64,000 bases of DNA. Source: Costus lasius. Its lineage: Eukaryota; Streptophyta; Magnoliopsida; Zingiberales; Costaceae. Made by a program: the position numbers and the translations under genes. Shown here piece by piece: positions 1 through 11,939 of the stretch; the first letter of the stretch is position 1; each line of letters opens with the position of its first letter. The notes under the pieces were generated by a model, which was given only the letters and a program-made list of their open reading frames with translations, was not told the DNA's origin and did no database searches. The stretch lies in the NCBI GenBank assembly GCA_027563935.2, contig CM050454.1:23061501-23125500 (forward strand), in the 5' to 3' direction.

Positions 1-238
1 ACATGTACCAAAGCTATCCCATATCTGCTAAGGTACCTTGTCTGGGGATTTCTTATGAGAATGGATCCAATCCAAACTCCTGGGACATTATATATGCAAC
101 TCAATACATCAACGCAGGTAGAGAAGTCTGCATAATAACGACCATGCCTCTATATATAGAATAATAATTCTATCAAAGTACATTCAAACAATGCCTGACC
201 ATGTCCATATATTGGTCTTCAGGGCATATACACCAACA
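1..238 (-). mobile_element. Copia LTR fragment (Angela/BARE-like), 5' end of a minus-strand LTR
   Basis: Read on the minus strand, this begins at 238 with TGTTGGTGTATATGCC and runs off the left window edge. It resembles the end of the copia C LTR near 11700-11918, sharing the terminal CATATACACCAACA and scattered blocks, but is clearly diverged. It interrupts the Athila-1 pol frame, so it is the outer end of a copia element or solo LTR lying mostly outside the window. The adjacent bases GAAGG (239-243) should be one copy of its target site duplication. Confidence 0.8.
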
Positions 239-1741
239 GAAGGAATCATTGATGTCATCATTCTTTTTAGTGTCTACCATTATTCTTGAGAGATGATCTG
301 CAACAAGGTTTTCTGATCCCTTTTTGTCTTTAATCTCCAAATCAAATTCTTGCAGGAGTAAAATCCATCTGAGTAATCGTGGTTTGTTGTCTTTTTTCTG
401 CATTATGTATTTCACAGCTGCATGGTCAGTGTACACTACCACTTTGGAGTTAATCAAGTATGACCTAAATTTATCAAAAGCAAATACTATGTCCAATAGT
501 TCCTTCTCAGTGGTGGTGTAATTTTTCTGTGTCTCATCCAAAGTCTTGTTGGCATAGTGAATAACATGAGGTTTCTTATCTTTTCTCTGTCCCAAGACTG
601 CTCCCACTGCATAATCACTGGCATCACACATGAGTTCAAAGGGCAAGTCCCAATCTGGGGGTTGAATGATGGGTGCTGAAACCAAGGCTTTCTTTAACCC
701 CTGACAAGCAAACAGACATTTCTCATCAAAGCAGAATTTGGTGTCTTTACAAAGTAAATTAGTTAAAGGTTTAGCAAGTTTAGAGAAGTCCCTGATGAAT
801 CTCCTATAAAACCATGCATGTCCCAAAAAGCTTCTGATCTCCTTGATAGTGGTGGGTGGTGCTAACTTCTCAATCACATCTACCATGGCCTTATCCACTT
901 CAATCCCTCTCTCTGAAACAAGATGGCGTAAAACTATCCCCTGTCTAACCATAAAGTGACACTTTTCCCAATTCAAGACAAGGTTAGTCTCTTCGCATCT
1001 CTGTAAAACTCTAGAGAGATTAGCTAAGCAGTCATCAAAAGAGAAACCATAGACAGAGAAATCATCCATAAAAATATCCATGAAGTCTTCAATAAATTCA
1101 GAAAAAATTGCCATCATACACCTTTGAAAAGTTGCAGGTGCATTGCATAAACCAAAGGGCATTCTTCTATAAGCAAAAGTACCATGAGGACATGTAAAAG
1201 TGGTTTTATCCTGATCATCAGGATGAATAGGAATCTGAAAAAATCCGAAATACCCATCAAGAAAACAAAAGTGAGAGTGTTTGGCAAGTCTTTCCACCAT
1301 TTGATCAATGAAAGGAAAGGGAAAATGATCCTTTCTGGTGGCAGCATTTAATTTTCTATAATCAATACATATACTCCAACTAGTGACATTTCTAATAGGT
1401 ATCAATTCATTATCCTTATTTTTCATTACAGTGACACCCCCGTTCTTTGGAACACAGTGTACAGGACTCACCCACTTCCTATCTGAGATAGGGTAGATAA
1501 TACTTGCATCTAGTAATTTTAGTACTTCCTTCTTCACCACTTCCTTCATAGACGGGTTGAGCCTTCTCTGAAAATCTACATGCGGCTTGTGCTCATCCTC
1601 CATGTGAATCCTGTGCATACAAAAAGAAGGATTTATTCCTTTTAAGTCATCAATGGAATACCTAATTACCTTTCTATGAATTCTTAGCTCCTTCAAGAGT
1701 AGATCAGTTTCCCTGACATCTAATTTAGCATCCACAATCAC
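173..1741 (-). pseudogene. Athila-1 reverse transcriptase-RNase H fragment
   Basis: The open frame is 522 codons. RT occupies about residues 60-290, with [10 protein letters not shown] (160-169), the RMPFGL block near 193-198 and the catalytic FMDD at 224-227. The RT-RNase H connection follows. RNase H has CDAS (Asp373), TEKEL (Glu414), TDH (Asp439) and ADHLSR (Asp482). This region would copy element RNA to DNA and degrade the template. Residues 502-522 are not element-encoded: they read through the inserted copia LTR to its first stop. Upstream, a TGA near 1776-1778 separates this frame from protease in the same reading frame. Integrase is missing. Confidence 0.9.
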
Positions 1742-1774
1742 AGGGTAGGTAGAGTTAGGACCAAGAAATTCATA

Positions 1775-2816
1775 TCAAAGGTTATTAGGTAAAACTTTCA
1801 ACTCAACTTTAGGGATCTTTTCACTTTCATTATCAAAAGTAGCACAATCTAGAGTCGAATGTTTTTCATCATCAAAATTATCAAAATCATTCTCAAAACC
1901 AGAACTATCAATTTTTTCACAAGAATTTTTTAGGGAATCAGAAAAAGGAACATCAGCAGAAGAATCATCAAACAAACAACTAACATCATAAACTGTGTCA
2001 TCAATGGCATGAATGGTGCAACAGGAACTAGCATATGCAGGTTTTTTCAATGAATTATTCAAATCAAACTCAATCTTATCATTGCCAATTCTTAAAGCAA
2101 GTTTACCATTCCTTACATCAATAAGGGCTCCAGCAGTGGCTAAGAACGGCCTACCCAAAATAATAGGAATCTTGGTATCCTCTTCCATTCAAGTACCACA
2201 AAATCAGCAGGTTTGAAGTACTTACCAACTTGTATAGGACCATCCTCTAGAATACCTACTAGATATTTTACTGATCGATCGGCGAGCTGCAAAGAAATTG
2301 TGGTCGGCTTAGGAGCTCGCATGTCCCATTTCTTGCACACAGACAAAGGCATGAGACTTACACTAGCCCTTAGATCGCATAAGGCTCGGTCAAAAGCCAT
2401 ACTTCTAATAAAACATGGGATAGAAAAACTACCTGGATCATTCAATTTTGGTGGCAACCTATTTTGAATAACAGCACTACATTCTTCAGTTAAAGCCACT
2501 GTACCATAGTTCTCTATCTTTCTTTTGTTAGACAAGATTTCTTTAAAAAATTTAGCATATATGGGCATTTGAGATAAAGCTTCAGTAAATGGTATGTTAA
2601 TGTAAAGCATTTTCAAAACATCAAGAACATTCCCAAATTGGTTATCTAACTTTTCTTGTACTAATCTTTGGGGAAAAGGTACTGGTGGTCTATAGGGTGG
2701 AGGTAGATTAGTCTTAGAATCATCTCCTTTACGTGGTACATCCCCTTTTGGTATACTTCCCTTTTTAGGTGTTGAACTAGGTAGGGGTTGTTCATGTTCA
2801 GAAAATTTTTCTAATT
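1775..2816 (-). pseudogene. Athila-1 protease region (Gag-Pol junction), frameshifted
   Basis: Two overlapping frames (2140-2616 and 1775-2188) together cover an Athila-type retropepsin. The upstream part has a proline-rich linker and a segment resembling the family pre-protease region (NIPFTEAL, YAKFFKEILS). The active-site region reads ALCDLRASVSLMPL. As remembered for the family, a Gly follows DL, so the Arg encoded at 2368-2370 looks like a damaging change. The second frame carries the conserved PIILGRPFLATAGALIDV block. A frameshift near 2140-2188 breaks the region, and the acidic linker ends at a TGA before RT. Confidence 0.8.
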
Positions 2817-3797
2817 CTAATTCTTCTCATGTTCATTAATAGACTCTTTCTCTTTAAGTTCTCCTAATTGTTTCCCACTTCTAGTGATAATGGCATTGCA
2901 ATGTTCCCCAGAGTTTAACCTAGATATTTGTTCTTCTAGAATTTTATTGCAAGTAACTAAGGATTCTACTTGAGAAGCAATATGACTAACAGTTTCTTCA
3001 AGATCCTCAAATCTTTTCGTGTTTTGAATTTGCAACGATAGGATTTGGCTAGCTGAAAATTTTTCTAACATGGGCTCACTAACCTCTACAGTCAGGGTTT
3101 GCTGATCCTCATTCTCACTCTTACCATGTTGATGATAATATAGCATTCCTTCATCCGGAGTCCATTGGCTATGATTCAAGGACATCTCCTCAAGCAACTT
3201 GAAAGCATCATCAATTGTTCTACTCATCAAGGCTCCCCCTGCAACAGCATCAATAATTAGACGGATATTATAAACTAAACCATAATAAAATATCTAAATT
3301 AAAAACCAATTTTCAAAGCCATGGTTAGGACACTTCCATTGTAAATCATTGAATCTCTCCCATGCCTCGCTGAATGATTCTCCACCTTTATGTTGAAAGT
3401 TTGTGATTTGATTCCTCAATTGGATAGTCTTGCTTGGTGGAAAATATTTCGTCAGAAAAGCTTTTGACAATTGTTCCCATGTTGTGAAAGTATTGGGTTG
3501 ACGAGAATGCAACCACGTTCATGCTTGATCCTTGAGAGAAAAAAGGAATAATATCAGTTTTAGTGCATCATTAGAAACTCCATGGATTTTTATGGTATCG
3601 CAATATTCAAGAAAAAAATATAAGTGTGAATAAGGATCTTCGATTGATGATCCTCCAAACTGATTCTGCTGGATCATAGTCAAGAAGGCAGGATTAATTT
3701 CAAAGTTAGTGGCCTCAATTGCAGGTTTAGCAATGCTAAAGTATGTCCCTTGAGGATTAGGGGCTGCATAGTCCCTCAATGATCTTTGCTCAGCCAT
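2817..3797 (-). pseudogene. Athila-1 gag pseudogene
   Basis: The likely start is the ATG at 3795-3797 (MAEQRSLRDYA), which matches the usual Athila Gag opening better than the longer upstream Met at 3878. The capsid segment includes the blocks NNFEI-like, FGG...EDP...HLYFFLEYCDT, LTKYFPP, and ESFSEAWERFNDL. The C-terminal part has a coiled-coil-like stretch (LEETVSHIASQVESLV). The frame is stopped at a TGA just below 3519 and at a TAG near 3294, and is frameshifted near 2817-2830 before the protease region. It would have encoded the structural protein of the virus-like particle. No zinc knuckle was seen. Confidence 0.85.
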
Positions 3798-3936
3798 TAG
3801 AAATGAATTTCCAGCGGACACTAGAGCAAACTGATCAAATGATATAAGTAAACAGAAAAGAATAAAAAGATAAAACATAAATGAAACCTAGTCTAGCAAT
3901 ACTCTCAATGTCTTCAATATTGACAAAACTAAAGTC

Positions 3937-3954
3937 TCCCTGGCAACGGCACCA
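3937..3954 (-). promoter_or_regulatory. Primer binding site for tRNA-Asp (Athila-1)
   Basis: On the plus strand these 18 bases match the 3' end of plant tRNA-Asp plus CCA at 16 of 18 positions. The two mismatches are a C-to-T at position 5 and a G-to-A at position 15. The site sits 6 bases inside the 5' LTR boundary, where minus-strand DNA synthesis would begin. Confidence 0.85.
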
Positions 3955-3960
3955 AAAACT

Positions 3961-6027
3961 TGATGTGATCCAAAAGGACACACTTATAGATATAAGTAGG
4001 TAGACTAATTTAAGGTGTCGCAGCCAAAACTTATCTGGCGCACAGGGAACTGTCACCCCCTGATACGGCTCCAAAAACTTGTTGTCCCTAAACTTGTAGT
4101 GTCTACAAGTGCACGAATACTCATAGTAATAAAGAAAATATCGATCCCACAGAGACCTTCATTATCAAGTACTGAATAATTGATTTCTTACTATCTAGGC
4201 TAATCGAATTGGTGAAAAATAGCAATTGGAAACTAAAAACGGAATTATTAGAGAGAAAAGTTGGGACTAGGGTTTCGTGTTCACTTCAACTTTTATGACT
4301 ACACATGATAAGGATTTCGTCAGTTCTATTTTATCATGATGAAGATGTAGTTTACTTAATAAAACAATTGTTTCACTTTCGTGCAAACAACTGAGCAGGG
4401 ATTAATCCTCGCTTTCACGCAAGATTCGTCCCAACGCTGAAGATAAGTAAATCATCAAACAATGAACTCAAGGATCACTTTCGTGCATCGGAATTCTTGG
4501 TTGATAATCTATAGTGGAACTCAAGGATCACTTTCGTGCATCCGAGTTTCGACACTAGTTTTACCCATGGATCTCCAAAGTTTCGATCCTTGCTTTCGCA
4601 CAAGATCTCCACGTTTGACAAATAGGCTCGATCTATAGATTCATATTATAATCATGACAATTATTCTACTAGAACAGATCAAATAGGATCTAACCGAAGG
4701 AAGGGTTCCTAACATGCAATTCTAGGGTTCCAAATTCTCAAGCAATTACCTTTCAGTCAATAGCGAAAATTATAAGAACATAATTAGTAACATGGAACTA
4801 TAGAGAGTCGAAGCACAATTCTCACATGGGCAAAATCATCATGTTAAGATTAAACACAACGAAATAGTGAAGAAGTAGTCATCTAGTCATTAAAAATCGG
4901 GTGAATTACTCCCCTATGTCCCAAAAATAGTTTAAGCTAGCATCATGAAGAAATTACAATAAGTCATGATTTCAGAAGATCGAAAATCGAAGGAAAAGAG
5001 AAGTTTAGAAAATACAGCACGACTGTGAAGTATTTCACAGCCGTAATTGGCAATTGAAAGCGATGAATAGTGTCGGCGCCTCCTCTTTCTTCGATTTCTC
5101 TTCCAATCGATCTCCTTTCGATCTAAAACTTTTGGTGTGTGGTCTCCATCTTCAGACGAAGCTTCAGTATGAAAATCACCGCCGGAGGTGCTTTGGATCG
5201 GTCGCGGTGGCGAAACCCTAGGCGGCGGCGTGAATCATAATTTCTCGACAATGGATGCAAATTGGGGCTTTTGGTCTCTCTGTAATCCTCTCGTTCCCCG
5301 CCCTCCTTTTCCTTTTTTCAGTCTTTTGTTTTAAGCTTTGGGTCGACCGCAATAATCTCCGCAAAATTCGGGCATCGAAATTGACCTGGGAGGCGCGTTC
5401 AAAAACAGAAATACGGCAGTGTAATATCTTACGATACTGCCGTAAAATCCCTCGCATGTTCTGTTCTGAAAGTGCTAGAAAATACGACACCGTAATATGG
5501 TTTACGGCAGTGCCGTAAAATCGGCTGAACTCTCTGGTCGAATACGTCTGGAAAATACGGCCTGTGTAATTATTTACGGCAGTGCCGTAATTTTAGGGAA
5601 ACTTTCTGTTCTGAAGACGTTCCAAAATACGGCCCGTAAAATGGGTTACGGTAGTGCCGTAATTTCGGTAAAAGTCTCCGTTTGGAAAATCACTAAAATA
5701 CGGCCGTGCTCTAGATAATACGGTAGCCGCGAAAAATACGGTACTATATTATAAATACGGTACTACCGTATTTTGGTCTTCTGCCTCGATTTGCGTGAAA
5801 TTTCTTGGGTGACTTCTCCTTGATGATGAGAACTCTTGCATGTATTTGATTTTGCTTGAAAATGCCTAAAATAGTGCCTTTTTGCCTAAAAAACATGAAA
5901 AACCAAAATAGAAGTAGACTTTGCAATATTTGATGGATTCAATATAAAAACAAGTAAAAGATCCTCAATTTAGCATGAAAAGGTGTCTAAAATGAAGCAA
6001 AATATAATACATATTTTGGTGTCATCA
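3961..6027 (-). repeat. Athila-1 5' LTR (2067 bp)
   Basis: Bounded by the inverted termini TGATG (3961-3965) and CATCA (6023-6027) and followed on the element strand by a 6-base spacer and the primer site. It contains five CTTTCGTGCA-type repeats (4374-4602) and a palindrome array (5411-5775). Clear similarity to the Athila-2 LTRs supports the boundaries. Confidence 0.9.
5411..5775. repeat. Array of imperfect palindromes, TTACGGCAGTGCCGTAA type
   Basis: About six units spaced roughly 70 bp apart. Each has a half-site such as AAATACGG...CCGTAA, then the near-perfect dyad TTACGGCAGTGCCGTAA (8-bp arms around one G), then a variable spacer resembling CTCTGGTC-GAA. Clear dyads are at about 5500-5517, 5575-5592 and 5645-5662. 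The same array type occurs in both Athila-2 LTRs. Confidence 0.85.
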
Positions 6028-6311
6028 TGCGAGAGTGAGATAATTTCTTTCTGAAATAAATTATATCTTTATCATAATAAAATTAGATTGACGAACATCT
6101 ATTTATATTAAGTCATGGAAATTAAGGTGGATGAAACCCTAGTCCCAGTCTCTCTCTCTGATATTTTCGTGTAGCTTTCGATAGTTTGCTTCATATTTTT
6201 GACTGCCTAGCTAGTGAGAAATTAATTATTCGGTACTTGACAGACGAGGTCTCTGTGTTTCGATATCATAATTATTACTTCGAGTATCCGTGCACTTGCG
6301 GACAGAACAAG
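6028..6311 (+). mobile_element. Relic of an Athila-like LTR in plus orientation
   Basis: Blocks here are reverse complements of the Athila LTR interior. Examples are GTGGATGAAACCCTAGTCCC (about 6130-6149) and TACTTCGAGTATCCGTGCAC (about 6277-6296), matching 52880-52925 and 52735-52770 in reverse. The relic has no termini of its own and many changes, so it is older than Athila-1. It ends where copia D leader sequence begins. Confidence 0.6.
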
Positions 6312-8122
6312 AGGCAGCCTCGAGAAGTTAGGGTTTTGTGTTGTTCCAGCCCTAGCTAGGCACAAAAACTGTTTTGAGAAGGGGAATTGCCTAGTTGCAA
6401 TTGGCCGGCGCACCTACCTTGGGATACATACATCACCTCGTTAGTACATCTTGCCCTAGTGGGACGTAGGGTCCTGTGAGGAACAAGGATCCCATCTCAC
6501 TAGGAAATCTCGAATTTCCTGATTGACTTTGTGGGTTGTCAATTTGACTAAGATAATGAGAGCCATAATCATTTAATACAAGTCCAGATTAAATGATTTG
6601 AAGTAGTACTAGTCTACTTTCTTGGTTGTTGTAGATCAATGGCTACAAACAATAGCAGATGGTCACTACGATCTGTCCTAGAAAAGGATAAGTTGGTTGG
6701 ACCAACTTATTGGACAGGTATCTCAACTTGAGGATAGTCCTCAAGCTCGAGAGGAAGTTGTATGTCCTTGAGCAGCCTATTCCTGAAACCCATTCATGCT
6801 TAGCCTTAGCGCTTGAGAGGGATGCTTTTCATAAGAATCGAAAGGATGCTTCAGAGGTAACTTGTTTGATGCTAGCCAGCATGTCGCCTGAGTTGCTCGG
6901 CAACATGAAGAGCAGAATGCATATAAGATTATTCATAATCTATAGCAACTTTTTTAGGGACAGGCTAGAACAGAAAGTTATGACACCTCTAAAGCAGTCC
7001 TTCAATGCAAAGGTAAGCCCAAGGGCTTGACCGAAGCATTGAAAATAAAAGTGAATAGGACAAGGAAAGATAGGTGCTTATATTGTGGCAAGCAGGGCTA
7101 CTTGAAAGAGGATTGCATACAACTTCAGAACGAGGACAAGAGAAGCAAGGCTTCATCTTCTGACTCAAGTATTTATGTTACCAAAGTTAACCTTTCTACT
7201 TCTATGGCATGGGTATTGGATACTGTGTGTGGAGCTCATATTTGTACAAATATGCAGGGGCTCAAGAGAAGTAGATCGATGCGGCTTGGAGAGATTGACC
7301 TACGAGTTGGTAACGGGGCACATGTTGCTACTATTTCTGTAGGACTTTTGATGGTCTCCTTGCCTTTTGGACTTTAGTTAGAGTTAGATCATTGCTATTA
7401 TGTACCTTCCCTTACCAAAAACATTGTATCTATTCCTTGTTTGGCAAGGATAGGATTTAAATTTGAAATAAAAGAGGACTCTTGTTCTTTTTCATTTGCA
7501 AATGTGTTTTATGGGAAGGGTGCTTTATGCAATGGATTATATGTTTTGGACATGGATAACTCTATATGTAACATAAATCATAAAAAGATCAAACTGAATG
7601 GTTTAGTTGGTGCGTACCTTTGGCATTGTCGATTAGCCCATATAAACAAGAATCGCATTCAATAATTCCATGCAAATGGATTGTTAGATTCAACCTCCTT
7701 GGAGGAGTTTGATACTTGTGAGTCTTGTTTATTTGGGAAGATGACAAAAGTGCCCTTCACCAAGATAGGTGAGAGGGCAGGGAGGTTTATTGGATCTCAT
7801 ACATAGCGATGTGTGTGGGCTATTCACTAAACAAGCCAGACGAGAGTACAACTACTTCATCACATTTACTGATGACTTTAGTAGATATGGTTATGTCTAT
7901 TTGATGAGACATAAGTCCGAATCCTTTGAGAAATTTAAAGAGTTCAGACATGAAGTAGAGAACTAGCTTGGTAGATCTATTAAGACTCTTTGATCGGATT
8001 GTGGTGGAGAGTATTTGGGCAGAGAGTTCTTTAACTATTTGAGAGAGTGTGAGATCTTATCCCAACTCACTCCTCCCGGAACACCTCACTATAATGGTGT
8101 GTCTAAGAGGAGAAATCAAACT
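6312..8122 (+). mobile_element. Copia D: decayed Angela/BARE-like element, 5' half
   Basis: The leader (6312-6638) aligns with the reverse complement of the copia C leader around 49280-49520, sharing for example TGACTTTGTGGGTTGTCAATT. It is followed by gag, protease and part of integrase. No LTR or primer site remains at the left end. The right end is the insertion point of copia C at 8123, so the rest of copia D should lie beyond the right window edge. Confidence 0.75.
6639..8122 (+). pseudogene. Copia D gag-pol pseudogene (Gag to mid-integrase)
   Basis: The ancestral start is probably the ATG at 6639 (MATNNSRWSL), which is equivalent to the start of copia C gag. A 1-base change near 6700 shifts the frame into the Gag piece at 6710. 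A zinc knuckle CLYCGKQGYLKEDC has Tyr in place of the usual His. The protease-like motif is VLDTVCGAH. The pre-integrase HLAHINKNR-like block, the integrase core start GLLDLIHSDVCG, and SDCGGEY and LTPPGTP follow. Stops occur near 7376, 7663, 7964 and 7992, with a frameshift near 7780. The frame ends at the copia C LTR, just after the segment equivalent to SERRNRT. Confidence 0.85.
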
Positions 8123-11100
8123 TGTTGGGAAACCCCAGGGATATTTTATAATTTTTCACAGAGATTACATTTGCACAGTGGAAGAATATCCCTGAAATAG
8201 GCCAGTCCCAAAAAATCAGTGAAGATCTCTTGCGAGGGGGTCGACACGATGTGATAGTAAATACCTTTAAGCAATGAGAAGCCAATGTCGAGGCAGGCGC
8301 CCAAGTGTTTGCCCTCTGCAGTCTCGCACACATGGATTCCTCGAGCTTTCTTCTTCCTCGCCCGGTGCTAGCCTCGGGAAGAAGATCCACACCTTAGGAG
8401 AGTCCTCCAAGCAACTTACGCCACCACCAAGATGTGATGCGCCAAGGAGATGGAAGGAGGAAGATGCCGCAAGCTTCTTTCTTTCTTTCATTGCGACAAG
8501 GAAGGAAAGGGAAGAAGAGAGCATCGGCTTTGATGGTAGAAGAGGAAGAGAAGTCCTCCAAGAACTCCAAGCTTTCACCCCTTCACTTGCTTCATGCCTC
8601 CAAGGAGTTCATCATCAAGAAGGGGGCGGCTAGGTGGTTCTTTTAAATAGGAGTGAGAGGCAGTTAGGGCTTTACGGTAAGTGTTGATGAGTTAACTTGA
8701 ATTAAGGATATTATTTAATCAATCAAATTGATCAAATCCTCAATTCAATATGCACCAAGACATTGCCTTAATCAGCCAATGAAACATGCACCCAATACTT
8801 TCCAAAAGAAGCAAACTTTGTTGGGGTATGCCCTTAAGCCTAATGTTTGAGGCCTTTGGGATTGTATCAGTATCATGTAATAAACTATTATGTTTATAAA
8901 GGCATGGTTGTTATTCAGTTAGCTACATTGTCTGCTGCAATATATGTTCTTTTGAATAATGTCTCAAAGCTGTTCAGCTAGGCTGACAGGCTATAAAGTC
9001 CTTAGTCGATATATCTTGGTGAACATGAGACAGCCTTGATATGATTGAGACTAATATGTGTTCTAATCTTATAGGATGCTTCGAGCATGGAATAAGATGT
9101 AGACTCATGGGTACATTGGATGTACTGGACAGACCCTACTAGGATGTTCAATTGTTTGTCACAATGTGAATATTCCTTGAATGAGACAAGTGGCACATTT
9201 CCTCTGACTTGAGATCACTTGTGTTTTCTAAATGATGATTGTCATTGTTTTGAGGTAGTTCAATATCATTTGAAACATAATGATTATAGACTATCTTGGA
9301 TGATGAGCTTGAGTCAGGTTAGGGCACTAGTGATAGACATAGGATTGCCGTCTCCTTGTTTAAGGAGTGTGATGTTCTAAAGGGGCCCCCTGGATGAGAT
9401 GATTGAGAAAAGAGTATGGCCATACCCAGGTGACTATGTTCATCTGATCTAATCATGCTCATCATATTGGAGTTACAAGCTTGACACGCTTGTCCAATAA
9501 GAACGTCCAGTGGTAAAGGAAATATGCATGCCTTGTGATTTGATTCACACTTGTGCTGTGGTATGGGTGTAGTCTTGGAAGACTCTTTCCTTTATATCGG
9601 GAGACAGTGATGTGTTGCTAGATACCCCTCACTGATCGTGATAATGTGAGTTATCGTTACCGACATTTAAAGGAAACCCTCAGGGTCGCACAATTTGATG
9701 ATATGGCTTACTTAAGTCAGATCGTGTGGACTGAATTGTTTGAGTTCAGTTTGAAGGGATTTAATCTCTAATTGTAAGTGAGATCTGGTCTGATCATGTT
9801 TGATTGATTAGGGCTTCAGATCGGTAAGCTTCGATTGAGAGATTGGATGCTAGATCGGTCAGATCAGAAGCATTAAGAGATCAACGGTCAGATCAAGAAC
9901 CTTGTGGTTTAATTATGATTTGGACTAGTTGCTTGGCTTATTTGGTTTGTGAACCGAACCAAAGTGAACCAGCTCGAATGAGCGCATGGTTCAAAAGGGT
10001 GAAGAGAGATTTGCGACTTGGTGTGCGCATGTGAACGTTGAGAGGTGGTATGCTATTTTTAGATAGCAACTCTCTAAACGTGACCACGCTCCACGCTTCT
10101 CTTCTTGACGCCTCTTCTCGCCTCGCCTCTCCACTAGTCGAAACAAGTTTTCTCTTGTGTCGTGAAGAAGGTGGACGAAGAAGGTAAAGAAAAATTTGCC
10201 AAGAAGTTTTCATCCCTTTCCATTCGATCAAGGACACTTTGGAGCCTTGCTAGCACAAGGAGCGACAAAGAGTTTGCCATCATCCTCTTGTGTGCGAATC
10301 CCTTTGGAGAAGAAGCAATTGACTCTTTGCTTCCAAGGCAACATCTAGGCTATGGCGATGGTATGATCGTTTTCATTAATCTTTATTAGCCTTTTATCGA
10401 GTTGATCATTTAACATGCAAGTTGATCCTATAACCCTAATTTCCGCAAGACAAAGTTTTATATGCGCCATCACTTTAGGGTTATGCTCCCCCTTGAAGGG
10501 GACTCATCAAACTTCTCATCTATGCGCTTAGAGCAAGTCAAGGCAAGATAGAAGTTTCCTAATGGGGTATGGGCGCAAGTCCTAATCCAATTAGGACTCT
10601 AATTATGTAAATAATCAGCCCCACTTGCGCCCAATCAAACCTCAATTAATATCTTTAGTGATTAGATCAAATCCTAATCCAAATCAATCACTAGAAGATA
10701 CCAATTATCCACTAGGCGCCAATCCTAGTCCAACTAGTGTTCTTCCATGCGCCTATGCCATAAATTCCTCCCCATTATACCCTTTTAGCCTCTAATCTCT
10801 TCATTACAACTTATTAGCAAGCCCAACCAAGCAATGGACCAAGCCCAAGGTCCATTATGCATGCTAACCAAGCTGTTGGATCCAATCCAATTTAACTCAT
10901 AGTCAAATGAGCCTAACCATTGTTAATTTGGTCAATATGCCAAAAATGAAAGTTGGCCCCAATAAGTTTCTTCCATCTCATCAGGCCCATTGGCGTTGAC
11001 GAAATCTCCCAAATAGATCCGAGTTATCCAATAACTCGATCTAAAGGCTACCCGATCAATATGAAAACTCGAGTATCAAGGTGTGCGACCATGTAGGTTC

Positions 11101-11918
11101 CTCTGACGTTGGCAGTGCTGACCTAAGGTCACCACAAGCAGTGAGTGGCACCTAGCAGTGCATCGCTGCTACCCAAGTCATCGGAATGGATATCAACATT
11201 AACATCCCCATCATCGCAACTAGGTACAGATGCATTACAGTCTCTTTGCCGAACTAATATCCGATTGGACAAGTGTGTCATCACTTGTTTTCTTCCAATC
11301 ACATGGTCATGACTAAATCAGGTTCTCACCTGGGTATGGCCATACACTTTCAGTCATAGAACCATAGAGGAGCTCCATGGATATCAAGCTTCCCTCAGGA
11401 AGGGGCAAATCTCCTATCTGTCCATTGACCTTCTCATATGGGTCGTGACATACTCAATAACAACCATTATTACCTCCCAACTACTGTGAGGTGTTAGGTT
11501 GTTTCAAAGCATGTCCCTAACCATATAGAATGGTCAATGACCTCAAGTCAAGGGATCAATGCATCTCCTGTCACTTATGAGGATAACTCATGACACCAAG
11601 TCATAGCCTCATAGCGGGTCTGTCCAGTATATCCACCACTGATATACCCATATGTCTACGTTAGCACCACGTGCCTAACCAGCCCATATACCAGTCTCAC
11701 AAGTACCATAGTTGTCTCATATCTACTAAGGTACATTGACTGGGGACAAGTGTTTGAGCATAGATCCAATTTGTCTTCAGGGACATTATCATATAAGTAC
11801 ATGATCACAGATGTAAGCAAATAATTATAACGACAATGCTAGAATGATATATAAAAATATTAGAGTCAAGTAGTACAAATATGGGCCAAAACTAGGTCTC
11901 ATGGCATATACACCAACA
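8123..11918 (-). repeat. Copia C 3' LTR, interrupted (about 2100 bp without the insert)
   Basis: Termini are TGTTGG...CCAACA. The pieces 8123-8818 and 10515-11918 match the 5' LTR from 50900 onward. Examples are the shared opening at 8123 and 50900 and the sequence across the empty site near 51565. The interruption is a solo LTR plus a 5-bp duplication. Near 8555-8600 this copy has about 45 bp that are absent in the 5' LTR. Confidence 0.9.
8819..10509 (+). mobile_element. Solo LTR of an Angela/BARE-like copia (1691 bp)
   Basis: Starts TGTTGGGGTATGCCC and ends GGGGACTCATCA. It is flanked by the perfect duplication AACTT (8814-8818 and 10510-10514). The empty site is preserved in the copia C 5' LTR near 51560-51570. 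No internal sequence remains, as expected from recombination between two LTRs of one element. It is related to the LTRs of copia A, copia B and the solo LTR at 17202. Confidence 0.95.
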
Positions 11919-11939
11919 ATCTCCCACTTGCACTAAGAC

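Larger units (their letters stand above)
239..6027 (-). mobile_element. Athila-1: Ty3/gypsy Athila-like retrotransposon, truncated
   Basis: On the minus strand the order is 5' LTR (3961-6027), tRNA-Asp primer site (3937-3954), gag (about 2817-3797), protease (about 1775-2816) and RT-RNase H (239-1741). Integrase and the 3' LTR are not present because a copia LTR starts at 238; they may continue beyond the window. All reading frames carry nonsense codons or frameshifts, so the copy is dead. The FMDD motif, the order of domains and the primer site place it with Athila-like elements. Confidence 0.9.

Noticed and set aside
3937..3954. tRNA-Asp-like sequences here and at 58902 and 61945 as tRNA genes
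   Set aside because: Only the last 18 bases match and they sit next to LTR ends, so they are primer binding sites.
5255..5718. Overlapping frames with repeated YGSAV peptides as a gene
   Set aside because: They are translations of the LTR palindrome array; repetition comes from the DNA dyads and no start or domain is supported.
5411..5775. CRISPR array
   Set aside because: Repeats are diverged palindromes with similar spacers, lie within a plant LTR, and have no cas genes nearby.
8274..8633. 119-codon ORF in the copia C LTR
   Set aside because: The matching place in the 5' LTR has a 45-bp deletion and the G tract, which destroy the frame.
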